Source: an uncultured Polynucleobacter sp. (GTDB taxonomy: Bacteria; Pseudomonadota; Gammaproteobacteria; Burkholderiales; Burkholderiaceae). From it: DNA of 8,960 nt. The notes below the pieces were generated by a model. The model saw only the letters and a program-made list of their open reading frames with translations, searched no databases and was not told where the DNA came from. The DNA lies in assembly GCA_937996825.1 (NCBI GenBank), contig CALKUJ010000014.1, forward strand, positions 1 through 8,960, in the 5' to 3' direction. A program made the translations under genes and the position numbers. Below, one piece after another: positions 1 through 5,535 of the stretch; positions within the stretch are counted from its first letter, which is position 1, and every line of letters starts with the position of its first letter.

Positions 1-28
1 CTTTCCCTACACGACGCTCTTCCGATCT
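1..28. other. Illumina sequencing adapter remnant (not genomic)
   Basis: The first 28 bases are identical to the 3' portion of the standard Illumina TruSeq/universal read-1 adapter, ending in the diagnostic GCTCTTCCGATCT just before genomic sequence begins at 29. This is library-preparation DNA left at a contig end, so nothing biological should be read from it. The match is from memory of the adapter sequence, but it is full length and without mismatch. Confidence 0.97.
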
Positions 29-166
29 CAATTTACCGAAGCCGTAGCTTGCATTTTTTACCAACTTAATTGTTTTTGATAAAAGACCAGAAGTTCTTCT
101 GGTCGAGGTTTTTTTACTTCTTTTACGGGGTGCTTTTCTAACGATGTTTCTAATGATCATCTCCAT
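29..166 (-). CDS. Small lysine/arginine-rich protein, 3' end missing at the contig edge
   Basis: An open minus-strand frame runs from ATG at 166 to the adapter junction, giving 46 residues with no stop, so the C-terminus is missing. GAGGAG (175-180) sits 8 nt upstream of the ATG, and an in-frame TGA lies just before it, so translation can only start here, at the adjacent GTG (169) or at the ATG at 160. The product begins MEMIIRNIVRK and is strongly basic, with RKAPRKRSKKTSTRRTS around residues 10-26. The end of the visible part reads IKLVKNASYGFGKL, which loosely recalls the C-terminal IK-x-x-K-x-x-x-YGF stretch of ISL3-type transposases. That resemblance is weak and from memory. It could be an unknown basic protein or a relic of a transposase tail. 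Function is not assigned. Confidence 0.45.
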
Positions 167-174
167 CACGTTTT

Positions 175-180
175 CTCCTC
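175..180 (-). promoter_or_regulatory. Strong Shine-Dalgarno for the edge gene
   Basis: Read on the minus strand the site is GAGGAG, placed 8 nt before the ATG at 166 and 5 nt before the GTG at 169. It is the clearest ribosome binding site in the window. Most other starts here have weak or no complementarity to the 16S tail, so it is good support that the edge frame is translated. Confidence 0.6.
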
Positions 181-276
181 AAAGAGAACATGATGAATCT
201 GGTTGATCTGAATTCTGAGGAAATACTCAGTAAGAAACCGCTGATTCGCTGAAAGAGAATTCTTACCAGGGAAAAA

Positions 277-492
277 TTACTTTTTTAATTGCGTGAGCAG
301 GTGTCGCAAGTTGTTGTGATCAATCTCATGCATCAAGTGTAGTAGCTCGCCTATTTCACCCTTCGGGAATCCTTCACGAGCAAACCATGACAAGTAATTA
401 GCAGGCAAATCACACAGCAACTGTCCGGCATGCTTACCAAAGGGCATTTTCATGCTGACTAATTTTTCTAATGATTCAGGAGTCATGACCAT
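277..492 (-). CDS. DUF3820 family protein (QSregVF_b-like)
   Basis: This 71-residue protein matches the DUF3820 family, known in Pfam as a putative quorum-sensing-regulated virulence factor. The name comes from a Pseudomonas member, and the biochemical role is not established. The family signature is visible: MPFGKHAGQLLCDLP (residues 16-30), then NYLSWFAREGFPKGEIGELL, then an Asn-Leu-rich C-terminus. There is no signal peptide or membrane segment, so it is probably cytoplasmic. The start is at 492. A second in-frame ATG at 486 (MTPES...) is equally possible, and neither has a clear ribosome binding site. It is divergent from the LON-domain gene, with a 57 bp spacer that must hold both promoters. 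Family membership is secure by pattern and the function is unknown. Confidence 0.85.
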   Translation of the reverse strand: MVMTPESLEKLVSMKMPFGKHAGQLLCDLPANYLSWFAREGFPKGEIGELLHLMHEIDHNNLRHLLTQLKK

Positions 493-549
493 GATGTTAA
501 AACAGGATGGTTATCAGCAATTTATTTCAGTCTTGAATACAATGGATTC

Positions 550-1185
550 ATGTTAACCAAACTAAGCACCATTCCTCTATTCCCCCTTAGCCAGACGCTC
601 TATCCTGCTGGCGCGCTAGATTTGAAGATTTTTGAAGTTCGCTACTTGGACATGGTCAAGGACTGCGTTGCCAACTCGACCAATTTTGGCATTGTCACTT
701 TGGATGAAGGCAAAGAGGTAGCAGACCCCGCCGATAAACCTACTGTGTTTTTTCCAACGGGCACTTTGGTAGACATCACTTATTTTGATGCCCCACAACC
801 TTCCTTATTTTTCATCAAGTGTCGTGGCACCAGACGCTTTAAAGTTCATCAAAGTCAGCGAGAGAAAAATGGTTTGTGGATGGGCGAAGTTGAGTTTTTA
901 TCTGAAGATGGCAACTACCCAATTCAAGCTGAACATGTCAAACTGGCTGATAACCTTGGGGCCATCATTGCATCCTTGCAGAAAAAAGGTGTGCGAGAAG
1001 ACCAGATGCCTTTCAGTCAACCTTATGATTTAGAACAATGTGGATGGGTGGCCAATCGCTGGTGTGAAATCCTGCCACTGACGCCAGCACAAAAACATCA
1101 TCTATTGAGTATTGATAATGGCCGAATTCGTCTTGATTTGGTCAAAGAATTGATTGAAGAGATGACTGGCCAAAGTCAGTCTTAG
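550..1185 (+). CDS. LON peptidase substrate-binding domain-containing protein
   Basis: This 211-residue protein carries only the N-terminal (substrate-recognition) domain of Lon proteases. The typical opening IPLFPLSQTLYPAGALDLKIFEVRYLDMV spans about residues 8-36, and the beta-rich part GTLVDITYFDAPQ...FFIKCRGTRRFKV follows at about 70-100. No AAA+ Walker motifs and no Ser-Lys protease domain follow, and about 210 residues is usual for these stand-alone proteins. They are conserved in proteobacteria, but their partner and role are unclear, and substrate or adaptor binding is only an inference from the domain. The start at 550 is immediately followed by the conserved N-terminus, and its ribosome binding site is weak. 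It leads a plus-strand group, with 62 bp to the transporter gene downstream. Confidence 0.88.
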   Translation: MLTKLSTIPLFPLSQTLYPAGALDLKIFEVRYLDMVKDCVANSTNFGIVTLDEGKEVADPADKPTVFFPTGTLVDITYFDAPQPSLFFIKCRGTRRFKVHQSQREKNGLWMGEVEFLSEDGNYPIQAEHVKLADNLGAIIASLQKKGVREDQMPFSQPYDLEQCGWVANRWCEILPLTPAQKHHLLSIDNGRIRLDLVKELIEEMTGQSQS

Positions 1186-1247
1186 TTTTTCCCAAATTCA
1201 TCATTCATCAAATAGAATAAACACATCATTCACATTGATGGGTAATC

Positions 1248-2516
1248 ATGGCCATTATTCCTAAACGTTATTCCGCTGCGGTTGCCGGTGCCACTGGCAA
1301 TATGTTGGAATGGTTTGACTTTGCCATTTATGGGTATTTTGCAACAGCCCTTGGTAAGGTTTTCTTTCCTGCTAGTGACCCCACCCTTCAAACAGTGGCC
1401 TCATTTGGTATTTTTGCGATTGGCTATTTAGCAAGACCGATCGGAAGTTTGATTTTGGGCCCAGTGGGCGACCTACTCGGTAGAAGAAAAATGATGATCT
1501 GGAGCATCATGATCATGGGTGTGGCCAGCTTCATGGTTGCATTACTACCAAGCTATGCTCATGTGGGTGCTATTGCTGCATATGCACTTCTGTTTTTACG
1601 CATGACCCAAGGTTTTTCGATTGGTGGTGAATACACAGGCAGCATGGTGTATGCGGCCGAGGCATCTCCGCAGGGCAAAGAAGGTTTGATGTCTGGCATT
1701 GCACACGCAGGAGCATTGCTTGGATTTTTCTTAGGCTCTCTAACAGCTGCTCTCACCGCTTTTGTATTTGGCGAAAGCGCGGTGAATGATTGGGCTTGGC
1801 GCTTACCTTTCTTATTGGGTGCTTTGGTTGCAATTGCTGGCTGGAAATTAAGAGCTCATATGCCTGAGACTCTTGAGACCGCCATCGAACATAAGATCAG
1901 CTCAAAAGAATTGTTTGCTCTCATTGCCATGCGCTTAAAAGAGGTTGCACTTGGCTGGCGGACATTGGTACAGATTGCAGCATTGATTTCTTTTTCTAAT
2001 GTGCTGTTTTATGTTCAGTTTGTCTATTTTGTTGATTACGCTGCCAAACATGGTGGCTCAATGCAATCTGCCAATACGGTGGCAACTGCGATTCAGTTTG
2101 TAGGTATTCCACTGGTGGTTTTAGGTGGCTGGCTGGCCGATAAGATTGGTAGAGTCAAGATCACCTGGTATGCCACATGGGCTGGAGCCATTTTGTGCAT
2201 TCCGGCCATCCTCGCTTCTCAGTTAGGTGGTGTTATAGGTTTAGCCATCGGTCAAGCATTGATCGTGGCGCCAGTGATGTTGCTGTTTGGTGCCCAAGGT
2301 ATTTTGATCAGTCGCTTGGTCAAACCTGAACAACGTTGTTCAGTGTTTGCTATTGGCTACAGTCTTGCAGTGGCGATATTTGCTGGCACAGCTCCTATGG
2401 TGACGGCTTGGTTGCTTGAAATCAATGCATGGACCTGGGGTCCCGCTGCCTATTGCTTCATTTATGCAATACCAGCCATTTATGCGCTGCACTCCTTAAG
2501 AAACGAAGATCAATGA
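1248..2516 (+). CDS. MFS transporter, metabolite:H+ symporter (MHS, ProP-like) family
   Basis: A 422-residue inner-membrane carrier with the usual 12-helix MFS size. MHS hallmarks are visible: GNMLEWFDFAIYGYFA in helix 1 (residues 17-32), the loop 2-3 motif GPVGDLLGRRK (71-81, with D75, R79, R80), RMTQGFSIGGEYTGS (118-132), and the duplicated motif GGWLADKIGR after helix 8 (293-302, with D298 and R302). Known relatives import proline/betaine, citrate, alpha-ketoglutarate or shikimate with protons. The sequence does not tell which substrate applies here, so no gene name is given. Its TGA stop overlaps the ATG of the next gene by 4 bp (ATGA), which suggests translational coupling. The LON-domain gene lies 62 bp upstream and may be co-transcribed. 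Confidence 0.9.
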   Translation: MAIIPKRYSAAVAGATGNMLEWFDFAIYGYFATALGKVFFPASDPTLQTVASFGIFAIGYLARPIGSLILGPVGDLLGRRKMMIWSIMIMGVASFMVALLPSYAHVGAIAAYALLFLRMTQGFSIGGEYTGSMVYAAEASPQGKEGLMSGIAHAGALLGFFLGSLTAALTAFVFGESAVNDWAWRLPFLLGALVAIAGWKLRAHMPETLETAIEHKISSKELFALIAMRLKEVALGWRTLVQIAALISFSNVLFYVQFVYFVDYAAKHGGSMQSANTVATAIQFVGIPLVVLGGWLADKIGRVKITWYATWAGAILCIPAILASQLGGVIGLAIGQALIVAPVMLLFGAQGILISRLVKPEQRCSVFAIGYSLAVAIFAGTAPMVTAWLLEINAWTWGPAAYCFIYAIPAIYALHSLRNEDQ

Positions 2517-2890
2517 TTCCAGTTTTAAATGATCAAGAGTTATTCACTCTAGCTACGCAGCAAGATGAACAGCAATGCTCACATTGCGCCTCACATGATT
2601 TTTCTTGTTGGGAAACAATCCTCAGCACCTTTGATCGTGATGGCTTAAAAACAGTCGGCACTCTTAAACAGCCTGACGCAGATGAAATTTGGGATGAATA
2701 CCACCCTGATGGCACCACCATTTGGTCAGAGAATGCTCCGATTGCCGTGAGCTTTCATCCATACAATCGTTGCACGGTTCATCAATGCCCAGCATGTTCA
2801 ACCGTTTATTTGCGCTACACCGAGTATGGCGGCTATTACGTTGATGAAAGAATTCGGGTGGTCAAGCCTGAATTGATTGTTCTCAGTTAA
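2513..2890 (+). CDS. Hypothetical protein with two CxxC pairs (zinc-ribbon-like)
   Basis: A 125-residue soluble protein that I do not recognise by name. It has two CxxC knuckles, C22-S-H-C25 and C92-P-A-C95, about 65 residues apart, plus C32, C87 and several His residues, an arrangement that could bind one zinc as a split ribbon. The middle is acidic and rich in aromatic residues (DEIWDEYHPDG around 57-67), and the C-terminus is Tyr-rich (YTEYGGYY). There is no signal peptide or membrane segment. I chose the ATG at 2513 because it overlaps the transporter stop as ATGA. The frame remains open back to 2429, but that part lies inside the transporter coding sequence. The coupling implies co-expression with the transporter. 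A functional link is only inference. Confidence 0.72.
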   Translation: MIPVLNDQELFTLATQQDEQQCSHCASHDFSCWETILSTFDRDGLKTVGTLKQPDADEIWDEYHPDGTTIWSENAPIAVSFHPYNRCTVHQCPACSTVYLRYTEYGGYYVDERIRVVKPELIVLS

Positions 2891-2912
2891 TTGGCTTCTT
2901 AATCAATTAACT
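2885..2912. terminator. AT-rich inverted repeat between convergent genes, possible bidirectional terminator
   Basis: A perfect 9 bp inverted repeat, AGTTAATTG (2885-2893) and CAATTAACT (2904-2912), with a 10-base loop, lies exactly between the convergent CxxC gene and the ykgJ-like gene. The stop codons of both genes are inside the stem arms. Four T follow on the plus strand and none of note on the minus strand. The stem has only two G-C pairs, so it would be a weak terminator at best. Placement between convergent ends is the main support. Confidence 0.35.
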
Positions 2913-3281
2913 TTTAGTGGGCACGCTGTTCAAGCCTGCTGCTTTCCTGAGCTTGTCACACAGAGGATTTAAAGATCCATCTTCTTCATAGATGTTGAAT
3001 TCTCTGCAAGGACTTGGTCTTTGGTCGTAAATGGTGCAGCGATAACCTTCTGTTGCATCATGACTGAGTGCCACACAACCCTGCTTCCCAGTTTCAGTAC
3101 CACGCATACAAGCCAAGTGAGGTGTCAGTTGTACTGTCAGTTCAGGGGGCACAACACCAGTGGACTGATGGTCTTGGGCATCATCAGAATTTGTAGCAAT
3201 TTCGGCATGATAAAAAGAGACCCTCAATTTTTGACAACATTGACCGCATTCAAAACAAGGGTTGGTTGTATCGGTGCTCAT
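2907..3281 (-). CDS. YkgJ family cysteine cluster protein
   Basis: A 124-residue protein of the CxxCxxCC family (PF03692). The N-terminal cluster C9-x2-C12-x2-C15-C16 is intact, and the C-terminal signature RCTIYDQRPSPCREF (81-95, with C82 and C92) is followed by C108, with extra Cys at 58 and 69. The family is thought to bind zinc or iron, or an Fe-S cluster, and the cellular role is unknown. It is cytoplasmic with no signal peptide. It starts 11 bp after the umuC stop on the same strand, with no terminator between them, so it is likely the third gene of the LexA-controlled umuDC operon. The ribosome binding site is weak. Family call is firm and the SOS link is inferred from spacing. Confidence 0.87.
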   Translation of the reverse strand: MSTDTTNPCFECGQCCQKLRVSFYHAEIATNSDDAQDHQSTGVVPPELTVQLTPHLACMRGTETGKQGCVALSHDATEGYRCTIYDQRPSPCREFNIYEEDGSLNPLCDKLRKAAGLNSVPTKS

Positions 3282-3292
3282 GATTCATTCTA

Positions 3293-4603
3293 TCAAGACA
3301 CTGAAGGCAATTGATCCCAATCACTGGTGTATTTAGGCGAAACATTCTCTGACTTCATTTTCCAAGCTTGGTCTGTGCCCGTGGCTGCCACTCGCAAGGT
3401 ATGAGTGCCATAACGTGTATTGATTGAATCCAGTGTTTTCATGAGGCGCACTGACTGTCCCCGCGTTTTGGCATCTTCAAACAAAGACTGTTGTACCACT
3501 GGTTTATCAGTCATCAAACCCAACATCACGCCGGCTTTTTTGTATCTAAAACCTTTTTTATAAATTTCTTTCAGTCCTTTGATGGCCATCTCCGTCAACA
3601 CCAATGTGTCATCGCTTGGATGTGCCAAAGGTATTTGAATGCTCTGACTGTACTGAGGTTCATTTCTCATAAAAATATTGGTTTGAATGAACACACTGAT
3701 TGAACTGGTCAATGATGCCTGCTCTCGTAATTTTTCAGCGGCTCTGCCTGTGTGCGTGGCCACTGACTCAGCCAACTCTTCCAAACTGAGAACTAATTTG
3801 CCAAAACTTCTAGAAGCAATGATTTGCTGTTTGGGTGGGGCCACCTCCTCCAGAGCCAAACAAGATATGCCACGTAACTCGTAACAAAGTCTTTCGATCA
3901 CCACACCAAATTGCAAGCGCATCATTTGCGGAGAAACCTGCACCAGATCAAGTACTGTGTGGATACCCATAGCTTCTAAACGTTTGGCGATTTTTCGACC
4001 CACACCCCAAACTTCTGCAGCGGAAACTTCACTCATCCATTGATAAAGCTCTTGCTTGGGCATATTGCTTAAATCACAAACCCCATTGAATGAGGGATTC
4101 TTTTTCGCCAAGTGATTAGCAAACTTGGCCAAGGTTTTACTGGGTGCAATGCCCACGCAAACAGGCAAACCAGTCCACTGCTTGATGCGCTGTTTGATCT
4201 CAGAACCTAAATGAGTGGGAGACTCATATGCATTTAAAACAGATTCGATTTGCAGGAAGCTTTCGTCAACGCTGTAAGCTTCTAGCTTGGGCGTGAACTG
4301 TCGCAGTATTTCAACGACACGCTGACTCATGTCGTGATACAGGGTGTAGTTGGATGAACAAGCCAAGATGCCGTGTTGCTTGGCCAAGTCTTTCATCTGA
4401 AACCAAGGGGTGCCCATTTTGACGCCCAAGGCTTTGACTTCAGCACTGCGTGCCACAGCACAACCATCATTGTTAGACAGCACCACCATCGGTGTTTTTT
4501 CTAGCTGTGGGGCAAAGACTCTTTCGCAAGACACATAGAAATTATTAACATCCACCAAAGCAAACAGTGGTGCATGGTTGGAGTTTTGATTGAGAGAGCT
4601 CAT
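3293..4603 (-). CDS. umuC: DNA polymerase V catalytic subunit UmuC (Y-family)
   Basis: A 436-residue Y-family translesion polymerase. The palm motif ALVDVNNFYVSCERVF (residues 15-30) supplies D18, and AYSVDESFL (109-117) supplies D113 and E114, corresponding to D6, D101 and E102 of E. coli UmuC. NNDGCAVARS (44-53) is the usual finger-domain stretch, and VCVGIAPSKTLAKFANHLAKK is the expected motif after the palm. The C-terminus carries the small DUF4113 domain typical of UmuC (TLRVAATGTDQAWKMKS onward), so the gene is complete. It copies past damaged bases together with processed UmuD and RecA. The N-terminus is about 12 residues longer than in E. coli. Its ATG lies 2 bp after the umuD stop (TGATCATG), so the two are translated from one SOS-induced message. 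Confidence 0.96.
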   Translation of the reverse strand: MSSLNQNSNHAPLFALVDVNNFYVSCERVFAPQLEKTPMVVLSNNDGCAVARSAEVKALGVKMGTPWFQMKDLAKQHGILACSSNYTLYHDMSQRVVEILRQFTPKLEAYSVDESFLQIESVLNAYESPTHLGSEIKQRIKQWTGLPVCVGIAPSKTLAKFANHLAKKNPSFNGVCDLSNMPKQELYQWMSEVSAAEVWGVGRKIAKRLEAMGIHTVLDLVQVSPQMMRLQFGVVIERLCYELRGISCLALEEVAPPKQQIIASRSFGKLVLSLEELAESVATHTGRAAEKLREQASLTSSISVFIQTNIFMRNEPQYSQSIQIPLAHPSDDTLVLTEMAIKGLKEIYKKGFRYKKAGVMLGLMTDKPVVQQSLFEDAKTRGQSVRLMKTLDSINTRYGTHTLRVAATGTDQAWKMKSENVSPKYTSDWDQLPSVS

Positions 4604-4605
4604 GA

Positions 4606-5091
4606 TCAGTCTCGCGATGAACTACTTGAATACCGTCTGACCACTCCAATGACCACACCCCATATTTGTAGCTCATGGCCTTCGCTGAAGGTGATGTTGG
4701 GGTAGTCAGGATTTTCTGGACGCAACTCAATGAGTCCTTTGTATTTGTACAAGCGCTTGATGGTGTATTCACCATTGACCACTGCCACCACAATGTCTTT
4801 GTGTTTGGGCTTTAAGGCTCGATCAACAACCACCTTATCACCATGATGGATGCCAGCCACAATCATTGATTCACCTCTCACAGTAAACATGAAAGTGGCT
4901 GGCTTATTCTGTATCAGATAGCTATTCAGATCCAATCCATCAGCCGCATAATCAGCCGCAGGACTCGGAAATCCTGCCGATAAGGGGTGCATGATGAGCA
5001 GCGTCTCATTCACCGATAAATCACCAGATAAGCCTTGAGGAACCTGGCTCAAGCTGGCTTGATGGAGAAGTTGATTGGTCGGTTGAGTCAT
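4606..5091 (-). CDS. umuD: Polymerase V accessory subunit UmuD (self-cleaving S24 peptidase)
   Basis: A 161-residue protein of the LexA/UmuD S24 family. AGFPSPAADY (residues 39-48) contains the expected cleavage bond, here Ala39-Gly40. The catalytic pair is S75 in VRGESMI and K112 in GEYTIKRL. The spacings Gly40 to Ser75 (35) and Ser75 to Lys112 (37) equal those of E. coli UmuD (Gly25, Ser60, Lys97). RecA-stimulated cleavage should release the first 39 residues and yield active UmuD'. That arm is longer than the 24 of E. coli and rich in Gln, Ser and Leu. I start at ATG 5091 because upstream in-frame sequence crosses the LexA box and promoter. No Shine-Dalgarno precedes it, and a GTG at residue 27 is an alternative. 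It is the first gene of the operon with umuC and the ykgJ-like gene. Confidence 0.93.
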   Translation of the reverse strand: MTQPTNQLLHQASLSQVPQGLSGDLSVNETLLIMHPLSAGFPSPAADYAADGLDLNSYLIQNKPATFMFTVRGESMIVAGIHHGDKVVVDRALKPKHKDIVVAVVNGEYTIKRLYKYKGLIELRPENPDYPNITFSEGHELQIWGVVIGVVRRYSSSSSRD

Positions 5092-5111
5092 AGCAATACT
5101 GTATATATATA
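5083..5111 (+). promoter_or_regulatory. Possible divergent promoter for the HNH gene, across the LexA box
   Basis: TTGAGT (5083-5088) and TATATA (5106-5111) with a 17 bp spacer match the -35 and -10 consensus at 4/6 each. The -10 lies inside the LexA box, so this promoter would be repressed by the same site as umuD. The match is moderate, and AT alternation offers several registers. Confidence 0.35.
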
Positions 5112-5116
5112 CAGTA
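5097..5116. promoter_or_regulatory. LexA (SOS) box between umuD and the HNH gene
   Basis: A perfect 20 bp palindrome with the CTGT-N8-ACAG core, the N8 being alternating AT, identical to the E. coli SOS consensus. It lies 5 bp before the umuD start and 59 bp before the HNH start. It covers the umuD -10 element, so bound LexA would block that promoter. Because the site is symmetric and central in the divergent spacer, it can act on both sides. Perfect match and location make this call secure. Confidence 0.96.
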
Positions 5117-5142
5117 TATCTGAATTCAGACGAATTCAGCAA
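5113..5142 (-). promoter_or_regulatory. umuD promoter (sigma70-type)
   Basis: On the minus strand TTGCTG (5137-5142) and TATACT (5113-5118) are separated by 18 bp, with 4/6 and 5/6 matches to the -35 and -10 consensus. The -10 partly overlaps the LexA box. Transcription would begin near 5106, leaving a leader of only about 15 nt without a ribosome binding site. The start point is inferred. Confidence 0.6.
5120..5139. repeat. Tandem GAATTCAG repeats 10 bp apart inside the umuD promoter
   Basis: GAATTCAG occurs at 5122-5129 and again at 5132-5139, exactly 10 bp apart (about one helical turn). The first copy is part of the perfect palindrome CTGAATTCAG (5120-5129). Both copies lie in the spacer of the umuD promoter, the second overlapping the -35. 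The geometry would suit a dimeric or tandem DNA-binding protein, but no regulator is known to me for this motif. Confidence 0.5.
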
Positions 5143-5175
5143 ATTTGTTATTCCAACATTAAGATAGACCCCATC

Positions 5176-5535
5176 ATGCTGGGGAAAATTCGTCAAAAAC
5201 TACTTGCTGATACCTTCCCGAAAGAAGTTTCGGTAGCAGATCTGATCTGCCCTATTTGCGACCGCCCCATTCCTAATAGCCAAAAAGATGCCCATCACTT
5301 TGTTCCAAAATCAAAGGGTGGCAAAGCTACAGAGTATTTGCATCGAATTTGCCACAGGCAAATTCATGCTTTATTCACAGAAACACAATTAGCCAGAGAA
5401 TTGAACACGGCCGAAGCCATCAGAGAAAAAGCTGAAATGCAAAAGTTCATTGCTTGGGTGCAATCCAAGCCGAATGATTTTTATCAGCGCAGCTCAAAGA
5501 GCCAGCAGTTTAAAAACGCCAAAAACCTGCTCTAG
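5176..5535 (+). CDS. HNH endonuclease-like protein, probably SOS-regulated
   Basis: A 119-residue HNH-family protein. A zinc-knuckle pair C25-P-I-C28 is followed by the core DAHHFVPKSKGGK (38-50, with H40 and H41) and LHRICHRQIH (55-64, with C59, H60 and H64), which together give the Cys4-type ββα-metal HNH fold. The Lys-rich C-terminus (KSQQFKNAKN) may help DNA binding. Compact proteins like this are common in proteobacteria as uncharacterised HNH endonucleases, and no cleavage specificity is known. The ATG at 5176 is chosen because conserved sequence begins there. The frame stays open to 5035, but that stretch runs through umuD and the LexA box. It diverges from umuD over a shared SOS box, which suggests damage-induced expression. 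Its 3' end overlaps the lipoprotein gene by 26 bp. Confidence 0.85.
   Translation: MLGKIRQKLLADTFPKEVSVADLICPICDRPIPNSQKDAHHFVPKSKGGKATEYLHRICHRQIHALFTETQLARELNTAEAIREKAEMQKFIAWVQSKPNDFYQRSSKSQQFKNAKNLL

Noticed and set aside
215..230. CTGAG / CTCAG inverted repeat upstream of the edge gene
   Set aside because: Five base pairs with a 6-base loop and no nearby promoter match is not distinguishable from chance.
1163..1190. Possible terminator at the end of the LON-domain gene
   Set aside because: The stem is only 5 bp with a 6-8 base loop, and the T run is separated from it by several bases in one register. This is too weak to call.
2429..2512. 28-residue extension of the CxxC protein into the transporter gene
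   Set aside because: It lies wholly within the transporter coding sequence in another frame. The ATGA overlap at 2513 gives a natural start.
4545..4793. 82-codon minus-strand frame across the umuD/umuC junction
   Set aside because: It is out of frame with two well-recognised genes on the same strand and its product has no family features, so it is a shadow.
5035..5175. Longer HNH protein starting inside umuD at 5035
   Set aside because: It would overlap umuD coding sequence and cross the LexA box. Family-like sequence begins at the ATG at 5176.
5092..5196. N-terminal extension of umuD starting at the ATG at 5196
   Set aside because: The extra 35 codons run through the LexA box and the umuD promoter, and the likely transcript starts near 5106. 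The sequence YTVYIYS is just the box read as codons.
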